Positions 1 to 8,382 of a DNA stretch of 64,000 nucleotides are shown here, in pieces (the first letter of the stretch is position 1; each line of letters begins with the position of its first letter). The notes under the pieces were generated by a model, which worked only from the letters and a program-made list of their open reading frames with translations, had not been told where the DNA came from and ran no database searches. The DNA comes from Duganella sp. Root1480D1. GTDB taxonomy: Bacteria; Pseudomonadota; Gammaproteobacteria; Burkholderiales; Burkholderiaceae_D. The stretch spans positions 16,349 through 80,348 of the forward strand of contig NZ_LMFZ01000023.1 of assembly GCF_001427305.1 (NCBI RefSeq). The letters run 5' to 3'. The translations under genes and the position numbers were made by a program.

Positions 1-1
1 C

Positions 2-553
2 GCGCAAACCGTGCCGGCGCCAGCGCGCCCATTCCGCTGGAAGAACTGGTCGGAGGTGCAGCAGTGCCATGCCAGGTCGCTGGCCACGCCAGCTGACGAG
101 CAGGCTTTGGCAAACCTGCTGCGCAATGCGGCCGGCACGGTGCGCTGTGTTGGCGCGGGCCATTCCTTCACTGCCCTGGTGCCAACCAACGATACGATCG
201 TTTCCCTTGAGCGCATGAACGGCGTGCTGGCGTACGACAAGGCCGCCATGTCGGTCACCCTGCAAGCGGGCACTCGCCTTTCCATGGTGTCGCGCCAACT
301 GGATTCCTTGGGCTTTGCCTTACGTAACCTGCCAGATATTGACATGCAGTCGCTGGCTGGTGCCATCAGCACCGGCACGCACGGCACTGGCGCCAACATC
401 CAGGCCATGCATGCGGACGTGACGGCGTTTCGTCTGGTAACGCCGCTGGGTGATGTGGTCGATTGGAACCAGGAGCGCCATCCGGATCAGATGGCGGCAG
501 CGCGTGTATCCCTCGGTAGCCTGCCCACATCTTCGATACGGTGGAGTCATTAG
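2..553 (+). pseudogene. Truncated FAD-binding sugar-lactone oxidase (N-terminal part)
   Basis: The reading frame is open from the left edge, so the true start may lie outside; a GTG at 11 is the first internal candidate. The product matches the PCMH-type FAD-binding half of L-gulonolactone / D-arabinono-1,4-lactone oxidases. The motif GAGHSFTALVPT is the usual flavin-binding loop and SLAGAISTGTHGTG is the second FAD-contact segment. The family normally runs to 420-460 residues, but here homology stops after AARVSLGSL, exactly where relatives continue with GVITQVTL. Eight foreign residues follow and then a stop. No C-terminal ALO domain is visible downstream in any frame, so I read this as a 3'-deleted remnant. 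It would bind FAD poorly and could not oxidise a lactone. Confidence 0.75.
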
Positions 554-690
554 AACGCGGCAAATAGTCGGCATTCAACCCGATCCTGCCCACAGTTTCA
601 CGACTTTTCGCGCTTCGCTGGACTCGTCCAGGCGCCTTCGCAGGTTGAGAATGCTCGTCGTTGTCCCCCGATAGAACTGGTGTATCTCCC

Positions 691-963
691 TCAATCCGCT
701 GGTGCAAGTTCGGTCGTCTGAACCAGGCCATCGTCAGCAACTGAAATGTCCAGCACGCGCGACCTGGCGTTTGCCCGTTGAACCATCTCGACCAGGACCA
801 CCTTGTTCGGGCCGCCCTCCACCAACCGGCGGATCGCACGTTGCGTCACGACGTACTCACCACAGCTACCAGATCGACAGGTTACCCTCTGCCTGTTTCC
901 ATCGTCCGCGGTCGCGCCCTGCGCGCCCGGCGTCTCGCACAAATAACAATTCACTCTAGCCAT
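691..963 (-). CDS. Small cysteine-rich protein of unknown function (90 aa)
   Basis: The protein starts MARVNCYLCE and has a CxxC pair at residues 6-9 and a second cysteine cluster at about residues 29-34 (CRSGSCGEYVVT). This suggests a small zinc ribbon followed by a helical segment. Composition looks like coding sequence and unlike the shadow frames around it. The start is uncertain because the purine-rich AAAGGA directly abuts the ATG instead of lying 5-9 bases upstream. It stands alone between the truncated oxidase and a decayed transposase. I do not recognise a named family. Confidence 0.5.
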   Translation of the reverse strand: MARVNCYLCETPGAQGATADDGNRQRVTCRSGSCGEYVVTQRAIRRLVEGGPNKVVLVEMVQRANARSRVLDISVADDGLVQTTELAPAD

Positions 964-1493
964 TCCTTTACTGAAAACTTCTTCTGCATGCGGGTTCTCT
1001 TGCTCGCAACAACACGGCTTGACGGCGCAAAAGCGAGCTCAACCTTACAGCACCAGGGGCTAGGATACCTGACAAACCAAAACTTAAGGCAGCCGCTGCT
1101 GATGACGCTAACGCGACCGGTTCCCCGCATCAAAGCGGCATAATCGAAGGCATCCTTCTTCTGAATCACATTGAACCGGCTGCCAAACGCCGCGTCGGTC
1201 GTTACCTAAGATCGACGCTGCCCTTTTACGGGATTCGTCGCATGATTGACGAACTAGCAATATGGCGCCAATCCGAATGCGCAGCGCATTAAGCCGCGCG
1301 TAGCAAAAGCTGATGGACGCGCTCGATCAACCGAAGCTCACTGCACACGGCATCGCAGGACCCAGCCCCCCAGGCCAATGAACTCCCAGCAGGCAGACCG
1401 AATAGCTTCCTTGCCACGTCCACCAGCAAATAGCCGGCGCTTATGCAGCCGCTCCGAAACAGTCAAGGCTGAACACTGCCACCCGAAAGGAAG
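964..1493. other. Intergenic region, mostly decayed sequence
   Basis: About 530 bases without an intact gene. The only recognisable content is the IS3-type OrfB relic near 1195-1340. No tRNA-like fold, terminator or repeat stood out. Confidence 0.5.
1195..1340 (+). pseudogene. Decayed IS3-family OrfB (DDE transposase) fragment
   Basis: One frame reads LPFYGIRRMIDEL, which matches the conserved PFYGSRRM block of IS3-family OrfB. After a frame change the next stretch reads YGANPNAQRI, matching the YGVNPKRV block that normally follows. Stops interrupt both frames and no integrase core with DDE residues is recoverable. This is a short eroded relic, not a functional element. The call rests on two adjacent short motifs only. 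Confidence 0.4.
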
Positions 1494-1700
1494 TTATTGC
1501 CTGAAGCACTCGATAGTCGCGTAGGCTGCTAGCATCTTCTCGTGCGCGATTTTCACTCGATCAAAAAGGTCACTGGCCACCAGGTTGTATACGTCGATCT
1601 TGGCACATTGAGCCAGTTCATGGACCACCTGGTGCTCCTCAGCAAGCGCTGTTTCGAATTCGGCATACGCGCGCAATCCTTCAGCGCGATAGATTGGCAT
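1494..1700 (-). CDS. Hypothetical 68-aa helical protein
   Basis: The start is supported by a near-perfect ribosome binding site, GGAGGTGAT, placed directly upstream of ATG on the minus strand. The product is rich in Ala, Glu and Leu and predicted mostly helical by eye, with no signal peptide or membrane segment. Two cysteines and a central acidic-hydrophobic segment (IDVYNLVASDLFDRV) are the only notable features. It lies 47 bases downstream of the family A gene at 1748-1930, in the same direction, so the two may be co-transcribed. Function unknown. Confidence 0.6.
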   Translation of the reverse strand: MPIYRAEGLRAYAEFETALAEEHQVVHELAQCAKIDVYNLVASDLFDRVKIAHEKMLAAYATIECFRQ

Positions 1701-1747
1701 ATCACCTCCGTAGTAAACACCTGACCTCTGACACTCAACCAGCTTCG

Positions 1748-1930
1748 CTATTGCTCCCGATCCGACGTTCGACGCGGTCCGTAGTTAATCACGCGTACGA
1801 CCACCTTCGGGGGAACACGATACGTCCGCAAGAACTCTCCACTGATCCGAAAGCCTCGACTGAAGTTCAGCTCAAAGCCCTTTCTCACGACCTCGGCAAG
1901 CGGGAGGTCAATCCGGCGCTCAATCTCCAT
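1748..1930 (-). CDS. Family A small repeat protein (single repeat, 60 aa)
   Basis: This 60-residue basic protein carries one copy of the repeat that defines family A in this window: a hydrophobic helix (ISGEFLRTY) followed by VPPKVVVRVI and an RR pair. The same pattern occurs at 11204-11650 (twice), 16060-16356, 27051-27557 (twice) and 29530-29751. No signal peptide or transmembrane segment is present. The short helix-turn-helix-like shape with a basic tail could suit nucleic-acid or protein binding, but that is conjecture. Neighbours are an unrelated 68-aa gene and the histidine kinase at 1983-2825. Confidence 0.55.
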   Translation of the reverse strand: MEIERRIDLPLAEVVRKGFELNFSRGFRISGEFLRTYRVPPKVVVRVINYGPRRTSDREQ

Positions 1931-1982
1931 CTCGGCTGCTCTTCGACGGATGTTTGGTCATCGCTGCGGTTATTTTCATTAT

Positions 1983-2825
1983 TTACGTGCCGCCTGATCG
2001 AGAGGATATGAGCGGCAGCAGGACGGTGGCAGTACAGCCTGCGCCGGGTGTTGGGCTGTCAATTCTCACTGTGCCGCCATGCATTTCCACCAGAGAACGG
2101 ACCAGTGAAAGACCAATACCCGAACCCGCCCGCGAATGACTCTGCGGTGCGCCACTCTGCGCAAACATATCGAACATGAAGGGAAGAAACACGGATGCGA
2201 TGCCAGGGCCGTTATCCTGGATCGCAATACTGGCGCAATCGCCACTTCGCTTGACGAGCACCGAAATCAGTCCCTGCGAGGGCGTGAATTTGACGGCGTT
2301 CGATAAGAGATTAAAGAACACCTGAACCAGTCGTTCATGGTCGCCGCATACCAGCAGTGGATCCTGCGGCACTTGGGCAGTCAGTTGTTGCTGCCGGGCT
2401 TCGGTCAACGGTCGCACCATTTCCAGTGCTGTCACCAGCGCGTCGGACACCCTGACTTCATGCAGGTCGAGCGCCAGTTTTCCATTCCTGATGCGCGTGA
2501 CATCATCCAGTCCGTTGACCATGTGTACCAGGTAGTCAAGCTGCCGGGTCAGTGTCCGGCGCAGCCGCGGTAAGCTATCGTCGCTTGCCGCCAGCGCACC
2601 TAGAGCCGTGGCGACCAGCTTGATCGGGGCCAACGGGGCACGCAGTTCATGGGCCAGCACGGCAAAAAAGTGGTCCTGATTCGTCAGGGCAACTTCCGCC
2701 TCGGCCTGCAAATCACGTGCGCTCAACGCAGCACACAGGAGATGCAGGTTTGCCTCGCGCAGACTCGCGATCAGTGCGCTGTCGCTGGGTAGTCCAGTAT
2801 CAGGCTCACCATCACGCGGTTCCAT
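1983..2825 (-). CDS. Soluble sensor histidine kinase (HisKA-HATPase_c)
   Basis: A 280-residue kinase without membrane segments or a recognisable sensor domain. The phosphoacceptor is His59 in VLAHELRAPL. The ATP-binding domain has the N box (NLLSNAVKF, Asn176), G1 box (DNGPGI, 204-209), F box (FDMFAQ) and G2 box (GSGIGLS, 234-240), all intact. The first 50 residues are helical and may form a coiled coil that receives a signal from a partner protein. It is last in a co-directional cluster with the GGDEF-EAL protein 78 bases upstream and the KaiC-like ATPase before that, so it may report the state of that ATPase. No response regulator is adjacent; the nearest lone receiver in the window is at 32919-33287. 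Confidence 0.85.
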   Translation of the reverse strand: MEPRDGEPDTGLPSDSALIASLREANLHLLCAALSARDLQAEAEVALTNQDHFFAVLAHELRAPLAPIKLVATALGALAASDDSLPRLRRTLTRQLDYLVHMVNGLDDVTRIRNGKLALDLHEVRVSDALVTALEMVRPLTEARQQQLTAQVPQDPLLVCGDHERLVQVFFNLLSNAVKFTPSQGLISVLVKRSGDCASIAIQDNGPGIASVFLPFMFDMFAQSGAPQSHSRAGSGIGLSLVRSLVEMHGGTVRIDSPTPGAGCTATVLLPLISSRSGGT

Positions 2826-2903
2826 CCGAGTCCCCGATTGGCGCTAGCGAACTAGCATCCTGCCACGATATTCCTCCCACAGTGGAAGTCAAGCGCTATT
2901 CCC

Positions 2904-4472
2904 TTACCTGTTGCCAGCCAGCGCCTGCGCGAACTCCGCTGCTGGCAATGGGGGCGACAGGTGAAATCCCTGACCGGTGTCACAAGCGTGCTCTCTGAGG
3001 AAGTCCAGTTGCTCCACCGTTTCAATGCCCTCAGCAACGACATGATGGCGCAACCGGTTGCCAATACTGATCACCGTATCGACCAGCACATCGTCGGAAC
3101 CGGGATGGATGTCCGCGACGAACGTCTGGTCGATCTTGAGGGTGTCGATCGGGAAGCGCCGCAAGTAACCCAAGCTGGAATAGCCAGTGCCGAAATCGTC
3201 GATGGCAATGCGGATCCCGGCCGCACGCAAGGTCTCAAGTTTCTCGATCGTCGCAGCACTATCGCGCATCAAGGTGCCTTCCGTGAGTTCCAGTTCGAGC
3301 GATTGAGGAGGTAACCCGCTTTGGTTCAAGGTCGAAAAGACCGTCTGCAGAAAGTCGGCGGATTCGAATTCCTGCCCCGAGATATTGACACTGATGGTCT
3401 CCAGCGCATAGCCGGCGTCCTGCCACGACTTGGCTTGCAGGCAGGCTTCACGCAGTACCCAGCGATCGATCTGCTTGATGATGCCGCACTCCTCGGCAAT
3501 GCCGATGAATGCCTTGGGCAGCAGCAGCCCCTTGGTTGGATGGTGCCAGCGAATCAAGGCCTCTGCGCCGGCCGTACGGTTGCTGGCAAGATTGACCTGT
3601 GCCTGGTAATACAACACGAATTCGTGTCGCTCCAGGGCATTGCGCAGGCTGACCTCCATGTGATGCCGCGCCATGGCACGCACATCCATGGGGGGCTCAA
3701 AGAACGCAAAACTGTTGCGACCATGTTCCTTGACGCTATACATCGCAATGTCGGCACTGCGCATCAGCGCCTCAAGATCCGCGACGTCGTCTGGATAGAT
3801 GCTGATGCCAATGCTGGCGCCAATGTGTAGCACGTGCTGCGCAATGGTGTACGGTGCGGTCAGCAGGTGATGGATATGGGCGACGCGGGCCGAAACATCC
3901 TCCGCGTGCGCCACATCGGCCAGCATGGCGACAAACTCGTCACCGCCTTCGCGGCATACGGCGTCCGTGCCGCGCACGCTGGCAGCCAGGCGCTGTGCAA
4001 CGGCTTGCAGCAACAGGTCACCCACGCCATGGCCGAGGGAGTCGTTGACCACCTTGAACCGGTCAAGGTCAATAAAGAGCAAGGCCAGCTTACAGCCATG
4101 CGCCCCAGCATGTGCAATGCGATCGGCAAGCTGCTTCGTGAACTGTCGGCGATTGGGCAGGGTGGTGAGGTGATCGTGATGCGCGAGATGCACCATCTCG
4201 GCCTGGGCGGCGTGCAATTGTTCCGCCAATTCTCGCGCATTGACACTCGAGATGACCAACTGTCGATTGGCTTCCTGCAGTCGGCCAATATGGTCGCGCA
4301 ATTCATCTTGCAGGCGCGCGTTCTCGATCGCGATCAGGTCGGGCATGGGAGATGCCTTGGATCGCCGTTGACGGCGTCCGGCCTGGGGTGGTGCTTGCGC
4401 GGCGACAACTGGCTCGCCGGTGTCTAAGCGCCGGTCTCGCCTGGTCTTCCGCCGTTCCTCCCAGGAGTCCAT
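2904..4472 (-). CDS. GGDEF-EAL bifunctional cyclic-di-GMP protein
   Basis: The 522-residue product has a basic N-terminus, a coiled coil at about residues 45-95, a GGDEF domain (to about 260) and a C-terminal EAL domain. The diguanylate cyclase signature REGGDEF (174-180) is intact and is preceded by an RxxD inhibitory site (RGTD, 167-170) at the canonical five-residue spacing. The phosphodiesterase side keeps EAL (304-306), the LTE glutamate, DDFGTGYSS (425-433) and KID (446-448). Both activities are therefore possible. The start is fixed by AGGAGG four bases before the ATG. It begins 8 bases after the kaiC-like gene ends, so the two are almost certainly co-transcribed. No membrane segment is seen; it is cytoplasmic. 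Confidence 0.9.
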   Translation of the reverse strand: MDSWEERRKTRRDRRLDTGEPVVAAQAPPQAGRRQRRSKASPMPDLIAIENARLQDELRDHIGRLQEANRQLVISSVNARELAEQLHAAQAEMVHLAHHDHLTTLPNRRQFTKQLADRIAHAGAHGCKLALLFIDLDRFKVVNDSLGHGVGDLLLQAVAQRLAASVRGTDAVCREGGDEFVAMLADVAHAEDVSARVAHIHHLLTAPYTIAQHVLHIGASIGISIYPDDVADLEALMRSADIAMYSVKEHGRNSFAFFEPPMDVRAMARHHMEVSLRNALERHEFVLYYQAQVNLASNRTAGAEALIRWHHPTKGLLLPKAFIGIAEECGIIKQIDRWVLREACLQAKSWQDAGYALETISVNISGQEFESADFLQTVFSTLNQSGLPPQSLELELTEGTLMRDSAATIEKLETLRAAGIRIAIDDFGTGYSSLGYLRRFPIDTLKIDQTFVADIHPGSDDVLVDTVISIGNRLRHHVVAEGIETVEQLDFLREHACDTGQGFHLSPPLPAAEFAQALAGNR

Positions 4473-4480
4473 ACATCCTC

Positions 4481-5962
4481 CTATGGTTCGGAGGTATCAG
4501 TCCGCTGCGCCTTGATCGGACAACCCGACAAGATGCCCTCGTATTCACTGAGCCCCGGACCGATCACAATCTTGTCGTCCGCAATATCAAACAGGCGAAT
4601 GGCCTTGCTGTGACCGCTTCCGCGCACCTTCACGACCGAGATCACGCGCCTGAATTCACCCGCCATTTCAATATAGCGCTGCATGATGATGGCGTCCGCC
4701 AGGAACGCGTTGCCGTAGGGGCTGAAGCGCAGGTCCGTATAGCGGTCCTCCAGTTCCGTGGTCATCAATACCGTCACGCCCATGCTGGTCAAGACAGCCA
4801 CCAGGCGGTACAGCGATTCGCGGAAATCATCCTGGAATGCCGGCGCCAACGCGAGTTCGAATCCCGACAGCGAATCGATTACCACGCGCTTGGCGTCGAG
4901 CGCGCGGATCATGGTCACCATTTCGTACAATGTTTCATCGATCGAGAGGTCGAGCGAATGCGTATCGATGACGCCGATTCTACCTGCCTGGACCAGATCA
5001 TCGAGTTTCTGGCTCAGCAACTGGCTGGGGCTTTTCTCGAAGGCAGCAATGACGCCGGTCTCGCCGTTGCGCACGCCCTCCGCCAGGAACTCGGTCGCCA
5101 GCACGGTCTTGCCAGAGCCCGACGGGCCCACCAGCAACGCCGAATAGCCGACCGGAATGCCACCGCCCAGCATCTGGTCCAAGTCGGCGACACCGGTCGA
5201 CAGGCGCCGCTGTGCAGCAGGCGCATGGCGATCGCTTCTTGGCGCCAAGCTGCGCGAGACCACGGCGCGCGGGAAGATGTGCAGGCCGTCCTTACTGATT
5301 CGGAACGTGTGCGAACCTGGGCTATTGGCCTGGCCCCGCATCTTGACGATCTGTATCTTGCGCACGACCGAGTTGCGCTGTGCACTTTGCGACAGCCAGA
5401 ATATGCCGTCAGCAATGGTGTATACCGGGCCAGTCTGTGACTCGTTTTCGACGTACTCGCCAATCAGGAAGGTCGTCGCATGCCAACTGGTCATCTGCAT
5501 CGACAGGCGCTGGACAAAATGCTGCAAATCGGCCGGCCCTTTGTCGTTGTAATCACTGGCCTGGACGATGGAGCGGAAGGAGTCCACGAAGATCAGGCTG
5601 GGCATAAAGGCCTTGGTTTCCTCCGCAATACGCGCCAGCACCAGGTCATAGTCGCCAGTCAGGATTTCATCTGCGAGGTTCACAAACTTGACGGCCTGCC
5701 CGGCCTTCTTCAGGTCAAAGAATGAAAATTGCTGCTGGTAACGCAGCATCTTCATCGTAGGTTCCCCCAACACGGTGAAGAATATGGCGCGGCAATCCGG
5801 TCCCGCCAAGGAAAACATGAGTTGGTGCGCCAGCGTCGTTTTCCCGCATCCAGGTGCGCCTGCGATGAGGTTGAACGAGAATTCCGGGATACCACCTCCG
5901 AGCAATTCGTCCAGGCCGGGGATACCCGTTGCCAGGCGTTTGATGATTACCTTATTGCTCAT
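4481..5962 (-). CDS. KaiC-like double RecA-fold ATPase lacking phosphosites
   Basis: The 493 residues form two KaiC/RadA-type ATPase domains, as in cyanobacterial KaiC. Domain 1 has Walker A GAPGCGKT (35-42) and Walker B LIFVDSF (123-129). Domain 2 has GPSGSGKT (279-286) and RVVIDSL (359-365). Each domain opens with the characteristic GIPGLDELLGGGIP or GVADLDQMLGGGIP. Aligned by hand to Synechococcus KaiC, the Ser431/Thr432 pair falls on Ala419/Phe420, and the EE pair in domain 2 is Glu309-Lys310. Autophosphorylation as in the clock is therefore unlikely, though ATP hydrolysis and hexamer formation should be possible. No kaiA or kaiB is nearby. Its start overlaps the upstream gene by 4 bases (ATGA), indicating translational coupling. 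Confidence 0.9.
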   Translation of the reverse strand: MSNKVIIKRLATGIPGLDELLGGGIPEFSFNLIAGAPGCGKTTLAHQLMFSLAGPDCRAIFFTVLGEPTMKMLRYQQQFSFFDLKKAGQAVKFVNLADEILTGDYDLVLARIAEETKAFMPSLIFVDSFRSIVQASDYNDKGPADLQHFVQRLSMQMTSWHATTFLIGEYVENESQTGPVYTIADGIFWLSQSAQRNSVVRKIQIVKMRGQANSPGSHTFRISKDGLHIFPRAVVSRSLAPRSDRHAPAAQRRLSTGVADLDQMLGGGIPVGYSALLVGPSGSGKTVLATEFLAEGVRNGETGVIAAFEKSPSQLLSQKLDDLVQAGRIGVIDTHSLDLSIDETLYEMVTMIRALDAKRVVIDSLSGFELALAPAFQDDFRESLYRLVAVLTSMGVTVLMTTELEDRYTDLRFSPYGNAFLADAIIMQRYIEMAGEFRRVISVVKVRGSGHSKAIRLFDIADDKIVIGPGLSEYEGILSGCPIKAQRTDTSEP

Positions 5963-6420
5963 GTTTGCTTATCCTCGCCCAAGGTGCCTAGGGCATCGCC
6001 CCCCCACGCCGCACGCAAAATGCCATCGGTCAGGGAGTCGCCAATTAAAGAAGCCACGAGGTCAACAAAACTCGACAGCAGGAACGTGCTCGCCGCCAGT
6101 GCGTCCTCGTGGGTACGGGTTGCCAGCTTCGCCCGTAAGGTGTCCAGTTCTCTCTCCGCGCTGGCGGCAGGTTCCGCGTTGATCCATTGAAATGATTGGC
6201 CAGTCAGGAAGACGGTTCGCTCAAGGAGGAAATTGAAGCCATCTTCGCTAACCAGCGACGCGACCTGTAGGCGCAGGGGGCGCAACAATGTGACAAGCGC
6301 ACTGCCCGGCTCGCCAGCTGGCAGTGAAGAAAGTAAATCCTTGATCTGTTGGCGCCGAGCCCCAGGGTTTTCCATATCAATCTGAATACACAGCGAATTT
6401 GATCCAATCGGACATTGCAT
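5959..6420 (-). CDS. Unknown protein translationally coupled to the KaiC-like gene
   Basis: A predicted cytoplasmic protein of up to 153 residues; a second possible ATG at 6375 would give 138 residues and begin MENPGARRQQ. It has no family I recognise and is not similar to KaiB or KaiA. The middle contains a hydrophobic stretch (FNFLLERTVFLTGQSF) and the C-terminal half a helical segment (LLSSFVDLVASLIGDSL). The stop codon overlaps the start of the KaiC-like gene (ATGA), so the two proteins are probably made in fixed proportion. It is the first gene of the cluster running down to 1983. A sensory or adaptor role for the ATPase is a guess from position alone. Confidence 0.75.
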   Translation of the reverse strand: MQCPIGSNSLCIQIDMENPGARRQQIKDLLSSLPAGEPGSALVTLLRPLRLQVASLVSEDGFNFLLERTVFLTGQSFQWINAEPAASAERELDTLRAKLATRTHEDALAASTFLLSSFVDLVASLIGDSLTDGILRAAWGGDALGTLGEDKQT

Positions 6421-6976
6421 GCATTCAGGCAGGACAGCGCCAAATCAGTCCTGTGCAATTGGCTGGAAGTCATTCGAGAACGGTTGCAATGTTAAATCAT
6501 ATACCAATACCCACTGGACGCGATAGAGCAGGCTTGCGCGACGCCAGTTTGTGGTGGTGGCGAAGGTGCTGACCTACTTGACGCTGGCACGGCCAATTTG
6601 CTTTCCTGTCGGTAAAAACCCCTCCGGTTAAGTACCGCATGGACAGTGCAATTTCCTCCCGGCACACTGACATCGGCGTGAATGTCGTCAAGCAGTGCCA
6701 AGCGCACCCCTGCTACGCTGCCTGGACTCGCGCGGCATTCGCCGTACCACCAAGGCCCGCGCCACCGTGCCGCCCATGGAATCGCGGTCTTTGCGAGACC
6801 AACACGGCAGTATGCATCCTGGGCGACTGGAGCACCGCCAGCGATTGACCAACCAACAGACTGGTCGCCTGGCCCAGTTCATAGGATTCTGCCAGCACAG
6901 CGGCCAGGGCCGATGGTCGTGCCTGACGAATCGTCCGCGGCTGCCATCTCATACCACTAGGCCCATCGTCCCGTCG
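6421..6976. other. Intergenic region without a supported gene
   Basis: About 555 bases between the KaiC-like cluster and the crystallin-like gene. Several open frames of 60-90 codons exist on both strands, but none has a good ribosome binding site or recognisable similarity. The promoter of the kaiC cluster should lie at the low end, near 6430-6500; I could not place its hexamers with confidence. Confidence 0.4.
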
Positions 6977-7780
6977 CTACATGCGTGGCAGGCCGTCCTC
7001 GTTGACCTGAATGAACTCGCCCGGTTCCGTCGCCAACTGCACGCGATGATTGATGCCGCGATGCTGGTACGTGACATCCCAATATGCTGGCGTCGTGCTG
7101 GCGACTTCTTCGCAACGGCGCACATCTTGGCCATAGTTACCGCGGCCATCGCCTCCCATGTTCGATCCGATCGCAGCGCCGGCCAATGCGCCGCCGACCG
7201 TCGCGATGTTGCGGCCCGTTCCTCCGCCAACCTGATGCCCCAAGACGCCACCAAGCAAGGCTCCCACGATGGCGCCGCCGGCATTATTCATATCGTTTGA
7301 CCTTGCAACCTGGCGCCGCTCGATCCAGCAACGTTGCTCAGGTGGCCCTACCACCGCACGTACTGAGGTGACTCGGGCATCATACCTCCGCTCGTGCGGG
7401 CGCTGGCGGTACGCATAGTAAGGCTGCGGCAATGGTGTGGGCGCCATGCGGTCATCATGCGCGTAGCCCCGCACCGGCCGAACTGAAGAAATACGATCAT
7501 TCAATCCCATGCCAGCAAGTGAATCATAGCTCCCTTGCTGCAAAACTCTACATAGCCCATGGAAGTCGGCATCTTCACAGACTTCCCAACGCCCGCGCTC
7601 AATCACGGCGGATGAAGCGCGATCATTGAAACCGACGCGACGCAAGTCGTCGGCAATGTTGGAAATGGAGACGGCGCGACCACGCCAGCCTTCGCCTTGA
7701 TATAGCGTGATTTGCGCCACTGCTTGCGCGTAGATCATCAACCCGCAAGTTGCGAGTACGGTGTTAAGTAGGATGTTCAT
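6977..7780 (-). CDS. Secreted beta/gamma-crystallin and glycine-zipper protein
   Basis: The 267-residue protein starts at the ATG at 7780, which has GGAG six bases upstream. It begins with a signal peptide (MNILLNTVLATC...) and follows with a beta/gamma-crystallin-like module of two Greek-key repeats. These are recognisable from ITLYQGEGWRGR and the repeated W/C-rich turns up to about residue 80. A low-complexity linker rich in Pro, Tyr and Arg leads to a glycine-zipper 2TM segment (GGAIVGALLGGVLGH and GGALAGAAIGSNMG). It then ends in a short conserved tail, ITHRVQL/EFIQV-like. Such proteins are exported and thought to sit in the envelope under stress. It is a single gene. Confidence 0.75.
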   Translation of the reverse strand: MNILLNTVLATCGLMIYAQAVAQITLYQGEGWRGRAVSISNIADDLRRVGFNDRASSAVIERGRWEVCEDADFHGLCRVLQQGSYDSLAGMGLNDRISSVRPVRGYAHDDRMAPTPLPQPYYAYRQRPHERRYDARVTSVRAVVGPPEQRCWIERRQVARSNDMNNAGGAIVGALLGGVLGHQVGGGTGRNIATVGGALAGAAIGSNMGGDGRGNYGQDVRRCEEVASTTPAYWDVTYQHRGINHRVQLATEPGEFIQVNEDGLPRM

Positions 7781-8003
7781 TGTCATCTCCGGTTCAACGA
7801 AGCGAACGCCTTCGCTGTGGTCCATTTTGCCCAGCCAAGCAAGTGCATTGACCAAGCCAGATCGCGGCCCGCCTGCCTGCATGCAGTCAGCACCACGGAC
7901 GGTTGGCAAAGGCCAGCATGCATGTGCCTGGTAGCCCAAACCCTTGCAGTGATGGGTGACCGGGCCTGGCGCCCCATCGGCGGACCGCCCATACCGACGA
8001 AGA

Positions 8004-8225
8004 TCATCCGATGCCAAATACAGCGTCAATATGCTCGCGCGCATACAGCAATCCAAGCATGCGTGCCGAGTCAATTGTCCACGTCGTCACCGTGACCTCA
8101 TAGTGCTTGACCCGCTCTTCATCGACACGCCTGATGCTCAAATAGCACCGCCACCTTGCAGTGGGCTTTCCCAATGAAGATCGCTTGGCGGCGCAGTCGA
8201 TTTCATGGCTGCGATAGAGTTCCAT
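8004..8225 (-). CDS. Small hypothetical protein (73 aa)
   Basis: The product begins MELYRSHEIDCAAKRS. It appears to be a compact alpha/beta protein with no signal peptide, and its pattern (short Arg/His-rich strand followed by an amphipathic helix with YAREHID near the end) is coherent. The start has a weak AGGGA about eight bases upstream. An in-frame extension to 8375 exists but looks like non-coding sequence. It sits between the crystallin gene and the cardiolipin synthase-like gene, both on the same strand. No function recognised. Confidence 0.5.
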   Translation of the reverse strand: MELYRSHEIDCAAKRSSLGKPTARWRCYLSIRRVDEERVKHYEVTVTTWTIDSARMLGLLYAREHIDAVFGIG

Positions 8226-8382
8226 GGCTGGGTCCCTTGTGACGCTGCATTGCATTGCTTCTGGTATCTTTATGATAGTGGCGCGCGGATCGATCGTTGT
8301 AGGCGCACATGCCCTGCGCGTGTCAGCGAAGCAGCGCGCGGTGCACGAGCCGGACGAAGCGCGGCTTGCCCCCACGGGTCAC

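Noticed and set aside
4352..5440. Open frame of 362 codons on the plus strand opposite the KaiC-like gene
   Set aside because: Shadow frame without motifs or binding site.
6713..6952. Possible 79-aa minus-strand protein upstream of the kaiC-like cluster
   Set aside because: No binding site, no motif and no clear start.
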